From Blastomussa wellsi (Eukaryota > Cnidaria > Anthozoa > Scleractinia > Plerogyridae), in assembly GCA_947652115.1 (NCBI GenBank), contig OX393573.1, positions 11,133,981 through 11,197,980 on the forward strand: a stretch of DNA of 64,000 bases. The letters run 5' to 3'. Numbering within the stretch: the stretch's first letter is position 1; every line of letters begins with the position of its first letter. This document shows positions 36,764 through 44,030 of this stretch, piece after piece. A program made the position numbers and the translations under genes. Below the pieces are notes generated by a model. The model had not been told where the DNA came from, made no database searches, and was given only the letters and a program-made list of their open reading frames with translations.

Positions 36764-37113
36764 AGTAGTAAGTGCCTATACTTTGGGGCACAACCAATCA
36801 GAATCGAGTATTTTTTGAATGGACCAATCAGGAGGCCGTATATCGAACACGTGACTTTTCTAAACCGCAAATTGCGTCAGCAAAAACGTCACAAGGTCAT
36901 GAACCAATCAGGAGACAGTATTTGAATTCAAAATTTTTTAATGGTCACACAAGATACATGTCACGCAAAAAAAGCTGGTAACGAGTTCAATAACGAGTTC
37001 AATGTCATGCAATACATTTCACGCAATACATGTCACGCAAAAAAAACTGGTAACGAGTTCGATGACGAGTTCAATAACGAGTTCAATAACTAGTAACGAG
37101 TTCAATAACGAGT
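36764..37113 (+). repeat. Left terminal inverted repeat
   Basis: This matches the reverse complement of about 60982-61331 with about three substitutions (near 36839, 36844 and 36869). It contains a CACGTG (36848-36853), three CCAATCAG boxes, and then an array of GAGTTCAATAAC-like 12-bp steps at the inner edge. The inner boundary is blurred because the two arrays differ in step order. CCAATCAGGAG and CACGTG also occur in the promoters of the two alternative-exon loci. Confidence 0.9.
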
Positions 37114-37150
37114 TCAATAACTAATAACGAGTTCAATGACGAGTTCAATG

Positions 37151-38089
37151 TCAATTCTTCTCCTTCTTGATGAATTTGAATGGTACATTTTTTATCATCT
37201 TTTCCCAGTATTTCTCACAAGCGAGTACGGGATGATTTTTCGCTTGCGTTTTCCATACTCTCCATCCGGCTCTGAACGCTTTGCCAAAGTTGTGCAAATT
37301 CATCGGGATGTTGTCGATGCTGGGATCTTCCATACACTTTTTGATTAGGAACTTTGACACGGTTTCCCTGTACATCAACAATTCCCTTGTGATTATCACG
37401 AACTCTTGATCCATCACGTATTTGGTGTTTAATCTGATGATCATTTTGACTGGATCGTTTTCGTCGATGTCCACTGTGTGTGCAGCCTCTGCCCTCATTT
37501 TTTCAGCTGCGTTGTCTTCTGTTTTTATGTTGTCCTCCATTTCGTCTTCCGATTCCGATTCTGGAAGCGTTTCGTTTGCCTCCAGCTGCTCTTCGTCGTC
37601 GTCGTCGTCGTCGTCTGAATCAGGCACCACAGTTTTGACCCAGGCCTCCAGTTTTTTCTCTTCTTGTTTTTGTTTGTCGTAAACGTTCTTTACTTTTTGT
37701 ATCAGCTCCTCCACTTCTTTGTATCTTTGTTCATTTCTGATCTCGCCTTGATCCAGTATTTGTTTCAGTTCTTCGGTCAAGGCATCTGTCTTCTTCCTCA
37801 GTCTCAATTGAGATTTGACTTTTTCTACTCCCTGCATCAACAAGACAGCATTTTTACTGCATACGTCCTTGTGATCCGTGTGTTCCATGTCGCTTACGTC
37901 TGTCATGATGGACTCTGCGTTGGTCAGCAGCGAATCGGCATCGCTTGCCGTTGACTCTGCATCGTCGTCGTCTTCTTCCCGTGCGGGCGCTAACACCAGC
38001 GTTCCTTTTTCTTTATGTGCGTCTTCTTTATCTGTGTCTTCCACCCAGTCTTTTCCTGATGTTGTTTCTTTTGCCCACTCGTCTGACAT
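37151..38089 (-). CDS. Acidic coiled-coil protein of unknown function, 312 aa
   Basis: I do not recognise a family. The protein has three acidic, low-complexity patches (near residues 35-50, 155-170 and 175-190), separated by a Lys/Glu-rich helical stretch at about 90-150 that should form a coiled coil. The C-terminal 100 residues are basic and aromatic (for example RAGWRVWKTQ and CEKYWEKMIKNVPFKF) and look globular. Transcription is leftward toward the left terminal repeat from a TATA box at 38137-38146, sharing a divergent promoter region with the RING-like locus. It lies outside the virion block, so a regulatory or replication role is as likely as a structural one. A 37-bp piece of this gene (37243-37279) recurs inverted near the right end at 60849-60885. 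Confidence 0.75.
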   Translation of the reverse strand: MSDEWAKETTSGKDWVEDTDKEDAHKEKGTLVLAPAREEDDDDAESTASDADSLLTNAESIMTDVSDMEHTDHKDVCSKNAVLLMQGVEKVKSQLRLRKKTDALTEELKQILDQGEIRNEQRYKEVEELIQKVKNVYDKQKQEEKKLEAWVKTVVPDSDDDDDDDEEQLEANETLPESESEDEMEDNIKTEDNAAEKMRAEAAHTVDIDENDPVKMIIRLNTKYVMDQEFVIITRELLMYRETVSKFLIKKCMEDPSIDNIPMNLHNFGKAFRAGWRVWKTQAKNHPVLACEKYWEKMIKNVPFKFIKKEKN

Positions 38090-38136
38090 GTTTATCTCTG
38101 CTCGATTTGAGTTGATGTATCCACTGTGCTTGCGTT

Positions 38137-38146
38137 CTTTATATAG
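38137..38146 (-). promoter_or_regulatory. TATA box for the acidic protein gene
   Basis: CTATATAAAG on the minus strand lies 48 bp upstream of the ATG at 38089 and back-to-back with the promoter of the RING-like locus. Confidence 0.6.
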
Positions 38147-38168
38147 TTGTTGCGATGACGTATTTCGT

Positions 38169-38254
38169 CACGTGGAGGGTGACTTAGGGTGGGGTGGGGG
38201 GGTATCCCCCCTTTTTCATTGACCAATCAGGAACCAGCTCCTGGCCTATATAAG
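38169..38254 (+). promoter_or_regulatory. Promoter of alternative-exon locus 1 (shared module)
   Basis: In order: CACGTG (38169-38174), a G-run/TAT/C-run palindrome (about 38195-38211), CCAATCAGGAACCAGCTC (38223-38240) and TATATAAG (38247-38254). The same four parts in the same order precede locus 2 at 52917-52999. The ATG at 38285 is 31 bp after the TATA box, so the 5' UTR must be very short. Confidence 0.8.
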
Positions 38255-38284
38255 TGGAGACCTGACTTTGTTTGTTTGTTTGCG

Positions 38285-39040
38285 ATGGCATTGCCTAGAA
38301 GGAGTAGACGATTGGCAGGACTTGGACCGGAGAAAGAGCTTTACAGTGACATTTGTTTTATTTGTTTGTTGCCCCTTGATGTCGGTTCGTTGTTGAATTG
38401 TACGGTGTTGGAGTGTTGCGGCAAATTCATTCATGATAGATGTCATAAGAATTTGAGTGCTCGTCCTCGCGTGACTTGTGGACATTGCCGTAAACCAATT
38501 TTTTTTGCGTCTGACGAATCGCCTGAAGACCCTGAGGAACATGCGGAGACGGCCCTTAGACGCATTGAACTTTATCGTCGGGAGCGACTGTATCGTTCGT
38601 TCCATGCACCTGGAACTGTATCGTACAACATGGTGAGTATTTGTTGTTGTTGTGGGCGAGCGCAAAGAGTAGTGGGATTGATTGTTTTTTTTTGTTTGCA
38701 GATACCTCATCCATTTGACGAGGACGTTTGGCTTAAGCTGTTAGAGATTGCTGAGCAAATAGTCAACAATAGACACTTGATTGATCGCCATCACCGCGTT
38801 GTGATCAGAGGAGAAGTGTACTCGTACCACGAGTTGGATGCGACGGATGAACTGTACATCGAGGAAATTTTACGTAGGTTTTTTACTTTTTATATTTTTC
38901 ATCCGCGATTTATTCGTCGTTATGGGTTTATTCGCACCGTGTGTTTTCATTTGAATTATTATTTGTTGGAGAGTGCTGCGTTTGTTTTTTGCAGTAACAT
39001 GAGTTGGTATCATTATAGTTCGGATCATATGTGGTTGTGA
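38285..39040 (+). CDS. RING-like protein, read-through form of locus 1 (exons 38285-38632, 38702-39040)
   Basis: Exon 1 encodes a basic start (MALPRRSRR) and then a RING-like zinc module: C-x2-C (CFIC), CCGKFIHDRC and C-x2-C (CGHC), residues about 24-70. One usual ligand position is replaced, so it is a RING variant. RING proteins bring ubiquitin-conjugating enzymes to substrates. A 69-nt intron (38633-38701, GTGAGT to TTTGCAG) is in frame, so both spliced and retained forms stay open. Exon 2 ends at a donor (C|GTAGGT at 38873/38874) in phase 1. If that donor is ignored, translation continues into an aromatic tail ending at 39040. If it is used, one of four downstream exons supplies the tail. 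The ATG follows the TATA box closely. Function as a ubiquitin ligase is inference from the zinc pattern. Confidence 0.7.
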   Translation: MALPRRSRRLAGLGPEKELYSDICFICLLPLDVGSLLNCTVLECCGKFIHDRCHKNLSARPRVTCGHCRKPIFFASDESPEDPEEHAETALRRIELYRRERLYRSFHAPGTVSYNMVSICCCCGRAQRVVGLIVFFCLQIPHPFDEDVWLKLLEIAEQIVNNRHLIDRHHRVVIRGEVYSYHELDATDELYIEEILRRFFTFYIFHPRFIRRYGFIRTVCFHLNYYLLESAAFVFCSNMSWYHYSSDHMWL

Positions 39041-39065
39041 TGATTTTCTTTTGTTGTTTTTTTAG

Positions 39066-39220
39066 GAAATTTTATAACTGAAGAATTGTTAATGGCAGAG
39101 AGATATTGCACTGATTTTGTTTTTGAATGTAATTATTCGGGTTGTTTTGATTTTGACTTTTACGAGTGCGATTCTGTTATTTTTTTTGAATCGTTTTATT
39201 TTCAATATCGGAGATTGTAA
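39066..39220 (+). CDS. Locus 1 alternative terminal exon A
   Basis: The acceptor is TTTTTTTAG|GA just before 39066. Two bases complete the codon left open by the phase-1 donor at 38873. Fifty codons follow, beginning NFITEEL, rich in Phe, Tyr, Cys and Asp, with a TAA at 39218-39220. No ATG lies near its start, so it can be translated in full only through splicing. The R-x-F-hydrophobic join matches the read-through tail and the other exons. Confidence 0.7.
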
Positions 39221-39242
39221 CCGTTGTCTCTCGTTTTCTTAG

Positions 39243-39424
39243 GTGGTTTTGTGCGTCACATGTGTTTTGATAGATTTCGTACTGTGATTGACTTTGTTTG
39301 GCATAGAGAGTTTACACCGTGGTTGACTGATGAAACACAACATGAACATGTGATTGAAATGTATGATTTGCGTGTTCGTTTCGTTTCCGAAGAAGACGTG
39401 TGGGTGTATGAACGCACTCTTTGA
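39243..39424 (+). CDS. Locus 1 alternative terminal exon B
   Basis: The acceptor CGTTTTCTTAG|GT lies 22 bp after the stop of exon A. The exon opens in the same phase with GFVRHM, is rich in Trp, Phe and charged residues, and stops at TGA 39422-39424. The sequence is unlike the other tails beyond the first three residues, as expected for interchangeable C-terminal parts. Confidence 0.7.
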
Positions 39425-39436
39425 TCTTTTTTTTAG

Positions 39437-39597
39437 GTGATTTTGTGCAAATGGTTTGCGATAGAAGATTTTCACTCGATTATTTTGATTTTCAATTCAC
39501 GTGGATGGATGGAATGAATGGATTGTTTTTTCCTGCCGATGGTCTTTTTTTCCGTTCTCTGCGTCATATTTGGCGTATTAGACCAGTTAGATTGTGA
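39437..39597 (+). CDS. Locus 1 alternative terminal exon C
   Basis: The acceptor TTTTTTTTAG|GT lies 12 bp after the stop of exon B. The exon continues the same phase with DFVQMV and has an aromatic-rich tail (FDFQFTW, LFFRSLRHIW), ending at TGA 39595-39597. Its first 12 bases closely resemble those of exon B, which suggests origin by tandem duplication followed by divergence. Confidence 0.7.
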
Positions 39598-39628
39598 GAG
39601 ACAATTTAGTTTGTTTTTTTCGTTGTAG

Positions 39629-39810
39629 GTCATTTTATGAACACTGTGTTGCTTGGAAGATTGCAGTCTTTCAATATTGTATTTGAAATTCAATACTATG
39701 ATCGATTTCGTTATATCAATTTCATTTTTGGTTTTCCTGTTTTGCCTGTTACGTTATTTTATGTTAAAATAACTTGGTACGAATGGATGCGAAGACGAGA
39801 CACGCAATAG
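39629..39810 (+). CDS. Locus 1 alternative terminal exon D
   Basis: The acceptor TTTTTTTCGTTGTAG|GT precedes 39629. The exon continues the same phase with HFMNTV, is rich in Tyr, Phe and Ile, and ends in RRRDTQ before TAG at 39808-39810. It is the last of the row; an ATTAAA that could serve as a weak poly(A) signal for all forms lies at 39862-39867. Confidence 0.7.
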
Positions 39811-39825
39811 TAGTAGTAGTAGTTT

Positions 39826-39867
39826 TTTAATGAAATTGTGTAAAGTTACAACAAAGTGAAGATTAAA
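39826..39867. terminator. Overlapping convergent weak poly(A) signals
   Basis: ATTAAA on the minus strand (39826-39831) follows the last leftward virion gene, and ATTAAA on the plus strand (39862-39867) follows the last locus 1 exon. No AATAAA is present, so these variant signals are the best candidates for ending the two converging units. Confidence 0.4.
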
Positions 39868-40204
39868 GATGAAGTTTCAACTTAACTTGTATGATTTTTT
39901 TGACAATCCTTTCTGTTATGGTCTTGCGTCCGGGTAACTTATTGATTGCTTTTATCATTTTTTTGTCTGCTTTCCATTTGTCTTTTAGAGTCTTTGCATG
40001 ATTGTAATCGATGTCGTGTTGTTTGGCAATTCTGTCCAGTCGATTGATTCCCTTGTCACCTCGTTTCAATCTCTTGGCTAAATGAGTACCGGGTCCCATG
40101 AACTGATAACCAGGCCAATGAAATTCTATTCCGATCTTGCCTAATAACCTTTGAATGTCAAATCCTCCTCTTTTTTTCTTTGTGTTAGTCCTCGTCGTCG
40201 TCAT
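39863..40204 (-). CDS. Phospholipase A2-like protein (parvovirus VP1u type), 113 aa
   Basis: The middle of the protein holds the parvovirus-type PLA2 pattern: GYQFMGPGTHL for the calcium-binding loop (YxGPG in the family) and, about 20 residues later, RIAKQHDIDYNHA containing the catalytic HD-x2-Y. In parvoviruses this enzyme opens endosomal membranes during entry, and PLA2-like proteins are known in adintovirus-type elements. The N terminus is basic and includes KKKRGGF, a possible protease maturation site shared with other small proteins here. It is the last gene of the leftward block and its start overlaps the preceding gene by 20 nt. Enzyme activity is inferred from the motif only. Confidence 0.75.
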   Translation of the reverse strand: MTTTRTNTKKKRGGFDIQRLLGKIGIEFHWPGYQFMGPGTHLAKRLKRGDKGINRLDRIAKQHDIDYNHAKTLKDKWKADKKMIKAINKLPGRKTITERIVKKIIQVKLKLHL

Positions 40205-40859
40205 CGTCGTCGTAGTCTAAGGGTCTGCGTAGTTTTTTTCCTTTGGCCCAATCTTGCCAACCAGGTCCAGGTTTTAACTTTTCTGCTTCGGTTTTTCTTT
40301 TTCTTCTTCTTTTTGGCGGCTCTTCATCCTCCTCCTCCTCATCATCCTCGTCGTCGTCGTCGTATGCGGTGGCTGCCTTTGTACTTAGTTTTTCTTTTAT
40401 TTTTTCGAATCTTTTTTTCAATTCTTTTGCTTTTTTTGTTATTGCAGGCACGGGAGTGGAAGGTTCCATTTTTGGTTCCTTTTTTGGTTCCTTTTTGATT
40501 GCTTGTACAGTAGGTGTTTTCTTTGTGCTTTTGATGACTTGTTTCAGTAGGTTTTCTAAAGGGGTGTATAACAAGGCGTCTTCGTCGTCGTCGTCATCTT
40601 CCCCTGTGACTGATGCGGGTCCCGCCCGCAAAGGACCTTGTCTGATTTTTTTGGTTAATCGTCCTATTTCTCTTGCCATTGGTTTGATTTTTTTGACTGC
40701 GATAGCTGGAGGAATGCGTTTGGATTGAGAGATGAGTTGTTTTTCTGCGGACATGCGAGCCGCTTTTTTTAACAGAGCACTCTCTGTCAATTTGCCTTTG
40801 TAATGATCCGTTAGTTTATCCATCTCGTTGGCAGGCACCATTATTACTTCTTCCGTCAT
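40185..40859 (-). CDS. Acidic/basic low-complexity virion-block protein, 224 aa
   Basis: The N-terminal 70 residues (VPANEMDKLTDHYKGKLTES and following helices) look like a family I have seen in Polintons, but no function is known to me. The rest alternates basic stretches with acidic runs (GEDDDDDED, YDDDDEDDEEEE) and ends in a run of Asp. A KEPKKEPKMEP spacer lies in the middle. It overlaps the start of the phospholipase gene by 20 nt. A scaffold- or DNA-associated role is a guess. Confidence 0.7.
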   Translation of the reverse strand: MTEEVIMVPANEMDKLTDHYKGKLTESALLKKAARMSAEKQLISQSKRIPPAIAVKKIKPMAREIGRLTKKIRQGPLRAGPASVTGEDDDDDEDALLYTPLENLLKQVIKSTKKTPTVQAIKKEPKKEPKMEPSTPVPAITKKAKELKKRFEKIKEKLSTKAATAYDDDDEDDEEEEDEEPPKRRRKRKTEAEKLKPGPGWQDWAKGKKLRRPLDYDDDDDDED

Positions 40860-41208
40860 TTTCGTAGTGTTGCTTTAATAAGTCCTCGTAACAGGTTTGC
40901 CAGTGGATTGCTTCTTCCTCCAAGTCTTTGATTTCTTTCTTCCAATTTCGTCTTGCTTCGTTGCACTCGTTGCACGAAGTGATCGTTTTGCCTGGTGGTG
41001 TGTTGACTCTTATATCTTGGCAGGTCAGGCACGTCCTTTCGTCGTTGTATTTGTATGCCAAATGCTCTTGCAAGAGTTTGTCGTGGGTTTTATGGCAATG
41101 CTCGATCGTTTCTTGCAATTCCACGTTCCTGTCATTGGCTTCTTTCAATAATTTGACGAGCATGGTGTTGGTTTCGTGTAACGCGCTTATCCTTTTTTGC
41201 ATCGACAT
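40816..41208 (-). CDS. Coiled-coil protein with two CxxC pairs, 130 aa
   Basis: Two helical, heptad-like segments (about residues 1-50 and 85-115) flank a cysteine region with CLTCQD and CNECNE, a likely single zinc site that would make a hairpin between the helices. The family is not recognised. It overlaps both neighbours: 22 nt with the gene upstream and 44 nt with the gene downstream. Confidence 0.65.
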   Translation of the reverse strand: MSMQKRISALHETNTMLVKLLKEANDRNVELQETIEHCHKTHDKLLQEHLAYKYNDERTCLTCQDIRVNTPPGKTITSCNECNEARRNWKKEIKDLEEEAIHWQTCYEDLLKQHYENDGRSNNGACQRDG

Positions 41209-41513
41209 GCTTTGAAAGTGTCTCGTAAACCTGACCAGAATCCTTCTCCCGTTTGATTTAGCAGATGTTCTCTTCGTCGCTTCACCGAGTTTTTGCGTTT
41301 CCCTATTTCTCGCAACTTTGTTTTATACCTTCCCAGTTTCTTGACCAGTGAGGGTGACACGGGAATGTTCTTTTTTAGGAGATTCAAGACCATTTCGCTG
41401 ACAGCGTTGATTTGATCTGAATTGGCGTGCGTTAACATATCTTGCCGTTTGTATCGATTGCTTTCGTTGAGTATGCTTTCCAAGAAAGGTCTTTGACGTA
41501 TAATCCTCTTCAT
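41187..41513 (-). CDS. Small basic conserved-type Polinton protein, 108 aa
   Basis: The pattern is RQRPFLESIL, then NSDQINAVSEMVLNLL, then a Leu-rich basic helix ending KRRREHLL, then GEGFWSGL. This order is one I recall from small proteins in many Polintons, whose role is not established. The ATG at 41513 overlaps the TGA of the preceding gene in an ATGA. The GEGF step sits where related proteins here carry RGG, so it may be a diverged protease site. Confidence 0.65.
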   Translation of the reverse strand: MKRIIRQRPFLESILNESNRYKRQDMLTHANSDQINAVSEMVLNLLKKNIPVSPSLVKKLGRYKTKLREIGKRKNSVKRRREHLLNQTGEGFWSGLRDTFKACRCKKG

Positions 41514-41701
41514 ACTTCCCACGGTGCTGCGCGTCGATTATAACTGCCAGTGACGCCTAATGCTCCCATCCTCTTATACCTTTTGTCTTTTCCTAATTTG
41601 TAACCTATTTTGGCTGCGCTTGCGAGTATGGATAGTAGTCCTCCTCCGCGCTGCTTTTTCTTCCTTCTTCTTCTTCTTTTTGGTTTGTTTGCTCTCTTCA
41701 T
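41510..41701 (-). CDS. Very basic core-like peptide with QRGG site, 63 aa
   Basis: The sequence starts with a Lys/Arg cluster (KRRRRRKKK) directly followed by QRGGGLLSIL and then a small hydrophobic/basic domain. This resembles adenovirus-type core precursors cut after a Gly-Gly by the virion protease. The gene starts in an ATGA overlap with the gene upstream and ends in another with the gene downstream. Role in DNA condensation or capsid maturation is inferred. Confidence 0.65.
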   Translation of the reverse strand: MKRANKPKRRRRRKKKQRGGGLLSILASAAKIGYKLGKDKRYKRMGALGVTGSYNRRAAPWEV

Positions 41702-41910
41702 CGTCGTCGTCGTCGTCGTCTTCGGGTTTGAGATGTCAATCCTTTTCTCACACCGTGATCCACTGCACCTTGCAAGGCACCTAACGCTGCTGACTTTGCT
41801 AATGCTTTACCTCCACTGATCAAAACTGGAAGAAGTGATGCTAGCGCTGATGCACCTCCTCGTTGACTTATTCTTCGTCTTCTTCTTCTTCGCACTGTCC
41901 GTCTGGCCAT
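41698..41910 (-). CDS. Basic core-like protein with QRGG site and Arg8 tail, 70 aa
   Basis: From the ATG at 41910 (MARRTV) the protein has an Arg cluster, then SQRGGASALASLL, an Ala/Leu-rich segment that could cross or bind a membrane, and ends in TSQT followed by eight Arg. A longer form from an ATG at 41994 is possible but would overlap the two-membrane-segment protein gene much more, so the shorter start is preferred. Its TGA lies in an ATGA with the next gene. It is probably a DNA-binding or maturation-cleaved virion component. Confidence 0.6.
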   Translation of the reverse strand: MARRTVRRRRRRRISQRGGASALASLLPVLISGGKALAKSAALGALQGAVDHGVRKGLTSQTRRRRRRRR

Positions 41911-42398
41911 CGCGACATGAACTGATGCTCGTGTTGTTGTGGGCATGCTTTTATGCTCTCTCGGAAGTTGCGACGTTCGTAGTCTCTCACGCATTTGTCT
42001 GAGACGGGTGGAGCAAAATCCGTGATCGTGTCGTCTAGGATTTGCATCTTGATCAAGAATCCGTCCAATTCATCTATCTTGAGACCGCGTGCGTAGGTTC
42101 TCAATTCGATCAACGTTTTGTCGTAGGTGGTGTAAGCGAAACGACACATGTCGACTTTGAAAGAAAACTTTTTGAAATCATTCCATCCTTTGATTATGGT
42201 GCCTGCTGCCGACAAACACGCGGTCACGATGGTGTTTTGCAATACGGATCCGACGACTATCCCTGCTGCCACGACGAGCAAAGCCAATCCGTTCAAACAT
42301 GCGTGATACCATTTGAAATGATAAAACATTTGTCGATGACACCACCACTGCTTGTGGTAAAAAGCAAATAATTCATCCAACTTGCGAGATACTTCCAT
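41868..42398 (-). CDS. Membrane protein with two transmembrane segments (SLATT-like), 176 aa
   Basis: A helical N terminus (about residues 1-32) leads into two adjacent hydrophobic segments, about 33-52 (LNGLALLVVAAGIVVGSVL) and 55-70, followed by a long amphipathic helical part and a Cys-containing acidic tail. The layout of a helix, two membrane segments and then helices resembles the SLATT class of 2-TM effector domains, but this is a layout match only. In a virion it could sit in an internal membrane or help entry; a host-directed pore is another possibility. Confidence 0.65.
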   Translation of the reverse strand: MEVSRKLDELFAFYHKQWWCHRQMFYHFKWYHACLNGLALLVVAAGIVVGSVLQNTIVTACLSAAGTIIKGWNDFKKFSFKVDMCRFAYTTYDKTLIELRTYARGLKIDELDGFLIKMQILDDTITDFAPPVSDKCVRDYERRNFRESIKACPQQHEHQFMSRWPDGQCEEEEDEE

Positions 42399-42401
42399 GT
42401 T

Positions 42402-43067
42402 TCAATTGCTGACTCTCGTCGAAGTGCGACGTACGGCAGGTCTACCTCCGTCTTTGTATGTTGTTGTTATGGTATTGGTGGTTGTGATACCCGCGATTCT
42501 TCTTCCAGAAGCAGTTTGTTGTTGATCGTTGAGTAAAATCTGCAATTGTCTTTGTAAATCGTCTTGATCCATTCTTGTTACTCTGCGTGGAGCATCTGGT
42601 GAAGCAAGTGATGAAGGTGGTGTGCTGCTGACGTCACTACCTCTTCTGTTGCGTGGTGTTTTACCAATGCTTCTCAAATATCGTCTGCTGGGTGGAGGTT
42701 GTGATGGGCGTCTTGGAGTTGTTGTTTTGTAAGCTGCGGTTGTTGTTCTTCTGCCAGTGGGAGTTCGTGGAGCCGGCGAGGTGCTGCTTCCTACACCCAC
42801 TGAAGTTCTTGACACATCGGACGATCGAGGTGTGGATGTACCTACACCTGGTGCTGCTGGTGCAGCTGGTGCTGGTTGTCCGATTGCTTCGGCAAGCGTT
42901 TGATTGAAAGGTGATAACTCCGAGAGGATATCTGAAGCATCCAAGATTTGTTGCGGATCGAGTTCGAATTGCTGCAGAATCCCCGAATCGCTACCGAGGG
43001 GTGATGTATCCATCATGGCCAGTTGAATGAGATCGGGTGAACTTCCTACTCCGATGTTGCTGGCCAT
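42402..43067 (-). CDS. Ser/Thr/Pro-rich protein of unknown function, 221 aa
   Basis: Only the N-terminal 65 residues look ordered. The middle is Pro/Ala/Ser/Thr-rich and the C-terminal third carries basic clusters (RRYLRS, PRNRRGS) and a short helix (DDLQRQLQILLNDQQ). No family is recognised. The position between the packaging ATPase group and the membrane protein suggests a virion or scaffold protein. Its 5' end overlaps the preceding small gene by 77 nt in another frame. Confidence 0.65.
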   Translation of the reverse strand: MASNIGVGSSPDLIQLAMMDTSPLGSDSGILQQFELDPQQILDASDILSELSPFNQTLAEAIGQPAPAAPAAPGVGTSTPRSSDVSRTSVGVGSSTSPAPRTPTGRRTTTAAYKTTTPRRPSQPPPSRRYLRSIGKTPRNRRGSDVSSTPPSSLASPDAPRRVTRMDQDDLQRQLQILLNDQQQTASGRRIAGITTTNTITTTYKDGGRPAVRRTSTRVSN

Positions 43068-43329
43068 ATTTTTTTACTGCTGGCTTTTTTGTTGTCCACG
43101 GGTGACGTTTGGCTCTCTCTTCCAACGTTTGAATTAATTCTCTGAAGTACGTCTCGTTATATGCAGTTACGATATCCCACACTTGTTCCCGCGTTTTACA
43201 GTTTTCTACTATTCGTTTCATGGTGTCGTGATCTTCTTGTATCAATTTTTCCGTGATGAATTCGTCATTGGCCATCTTGTGTAATTCTTTTCGGCACAAG
43301 TACCGAAATCTATTCCATTCACGAGTCAT
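42991..43329 (-). CDS. Small helical protein downstream of the ATPase, 112 aa
   Basis: The first 80 residues are helical and charged (WNRFRYLCRKELHKM, DHDTMKRIVENCKT, NETYFRELIQTLEERA). The tail is basic and may be extended only because of the overlap with the next gene. It starts 11 nt before the ATPase stop. Function unknown; close coupling with the ATPase suggests a packaging or assembly partner. Confidence 0.6.
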   Translation of the reverse strand: MTREWNRFRYLCRKELHKMANDEFITEKLIQEDHDTMKRIVENCKTREQVWDIVTAYNETYFRELIQTLEERAKRHPWTTKKPAVKKYGQQHRSRKFTRSHSTGHDGYITPR

Positions 43330-43975
43330 TGTTGAACTGATAACATCGCATGTATCCTTCTTCTTTTAACAAGTGACTCATGATGCGACAATCGTCTGGG
43401 CTGGCAGGATGTAAATCTAACATCATGTATCCAAACGGTCGATCTGTCACGCGTCTGAATCGTTCTTGTACCTCTTTCCAGCGTGTAGGAAAAGATTGAA
43501 GTAATAGATTCCGGAACCCTAATTGATCACGAGGATTTTTGAAAGCCACGATGTAATGTACATTGCGTGAAATGCTCTTTGCGTATTTTCCAGGAGGGAA
43601 CATGTCTTGACATAAGTATATTACCGTGATGTTTCGATGATGGGAATGTTTTGTGAACAAATCCAATACGCGTTTGTCGTTTCCTCCTTCTTCCATCAAA
43701 TCGTCCATCACGAGTACACCTCCTTTTGGAAACCATTTTCGTAAATCCACCGAATCGGGTATTCCTTCGTGAAACGCAATTCCTTGTTTTTTCATCTTGT
43801 TGAATCCGTCTTGCCACGCACCGTAACAATAATGAATCCTGTCGGGAGATTTTTCGAACAGGTTTCGATTGTTTGTCAGAAGTTTACTGGTGAACACTGT
43901 TTTTCCACATCCTGAAGGTCCGACGATCAATATGCTGGAAGGGGTGCGAAATCTAAATGCCTCTCGTTGTTCCAT
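43319..43975 (-). CDS. FtsK/HerA-type DNA packaging ATPase, 218 aa
   Basis: A Walker A (GPSGCGKT, residues 19-26) follows the start, and a Walker B (VLVMDD, about 87-92) and a downstream polar residue in IYLCQD complete the A32/FtsK-HerA pattern. Polinton and adintovirus ATPases of this size are thought to pump the genome into the capsid. The length is normal for the family. It has its own upstream region (43976-44030) with a TATA-like element, so it probably heads the second part of the virion block. Confidence 0.9.
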   Translation of the reverse strand: MEQREAFRFRTPSSILIVGPSGCGKTVFTSKLLTNNRNLFEKSPDRIHYCYGAWQDGFNKMKKQGIAFHEGIPDSVDLRKWFPKGGVLVMDDLMEEGGNDKRVLDLFTKHSHHRNITVIYLCQDMFPPGKYAKSISRNVHYIVAFKNPRDQLGFRNLLLQSFPTRWKEVQERFRRVTDRPFGYMMLDLHPASPDDCRIMSHLLKEEGYMRCYQFNNDS

Positions 43976-44030
43976 CGTCTCACAATGAAAAAGTGCAAAA
44001 ACGCGTTTGTGTTAATATATGTATTTTATT
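43976..44030 (-). promoter_or_regulatory. Poly(A) signal and TATA-like element between protease and ATPase
   Basis: On the minus strand AATAAA (44025-44030) touches the protease stop codon, and a TATATTAA-like element follows near 44012-44019, about 40 bp before the ATPase ATG. This is the only true gap within the leftward block and probably separates two transcription units. Confidence 0.55.

Noticed and set aside
40151..41784. Plus-strand frames rich in Ser and Phe opposite the virion block
   Set aside because: They are antisense shadows of Asp/Glu- and Lys/Arg-rich leftward genes (GTC/TTC-type runs) and have no promoter.
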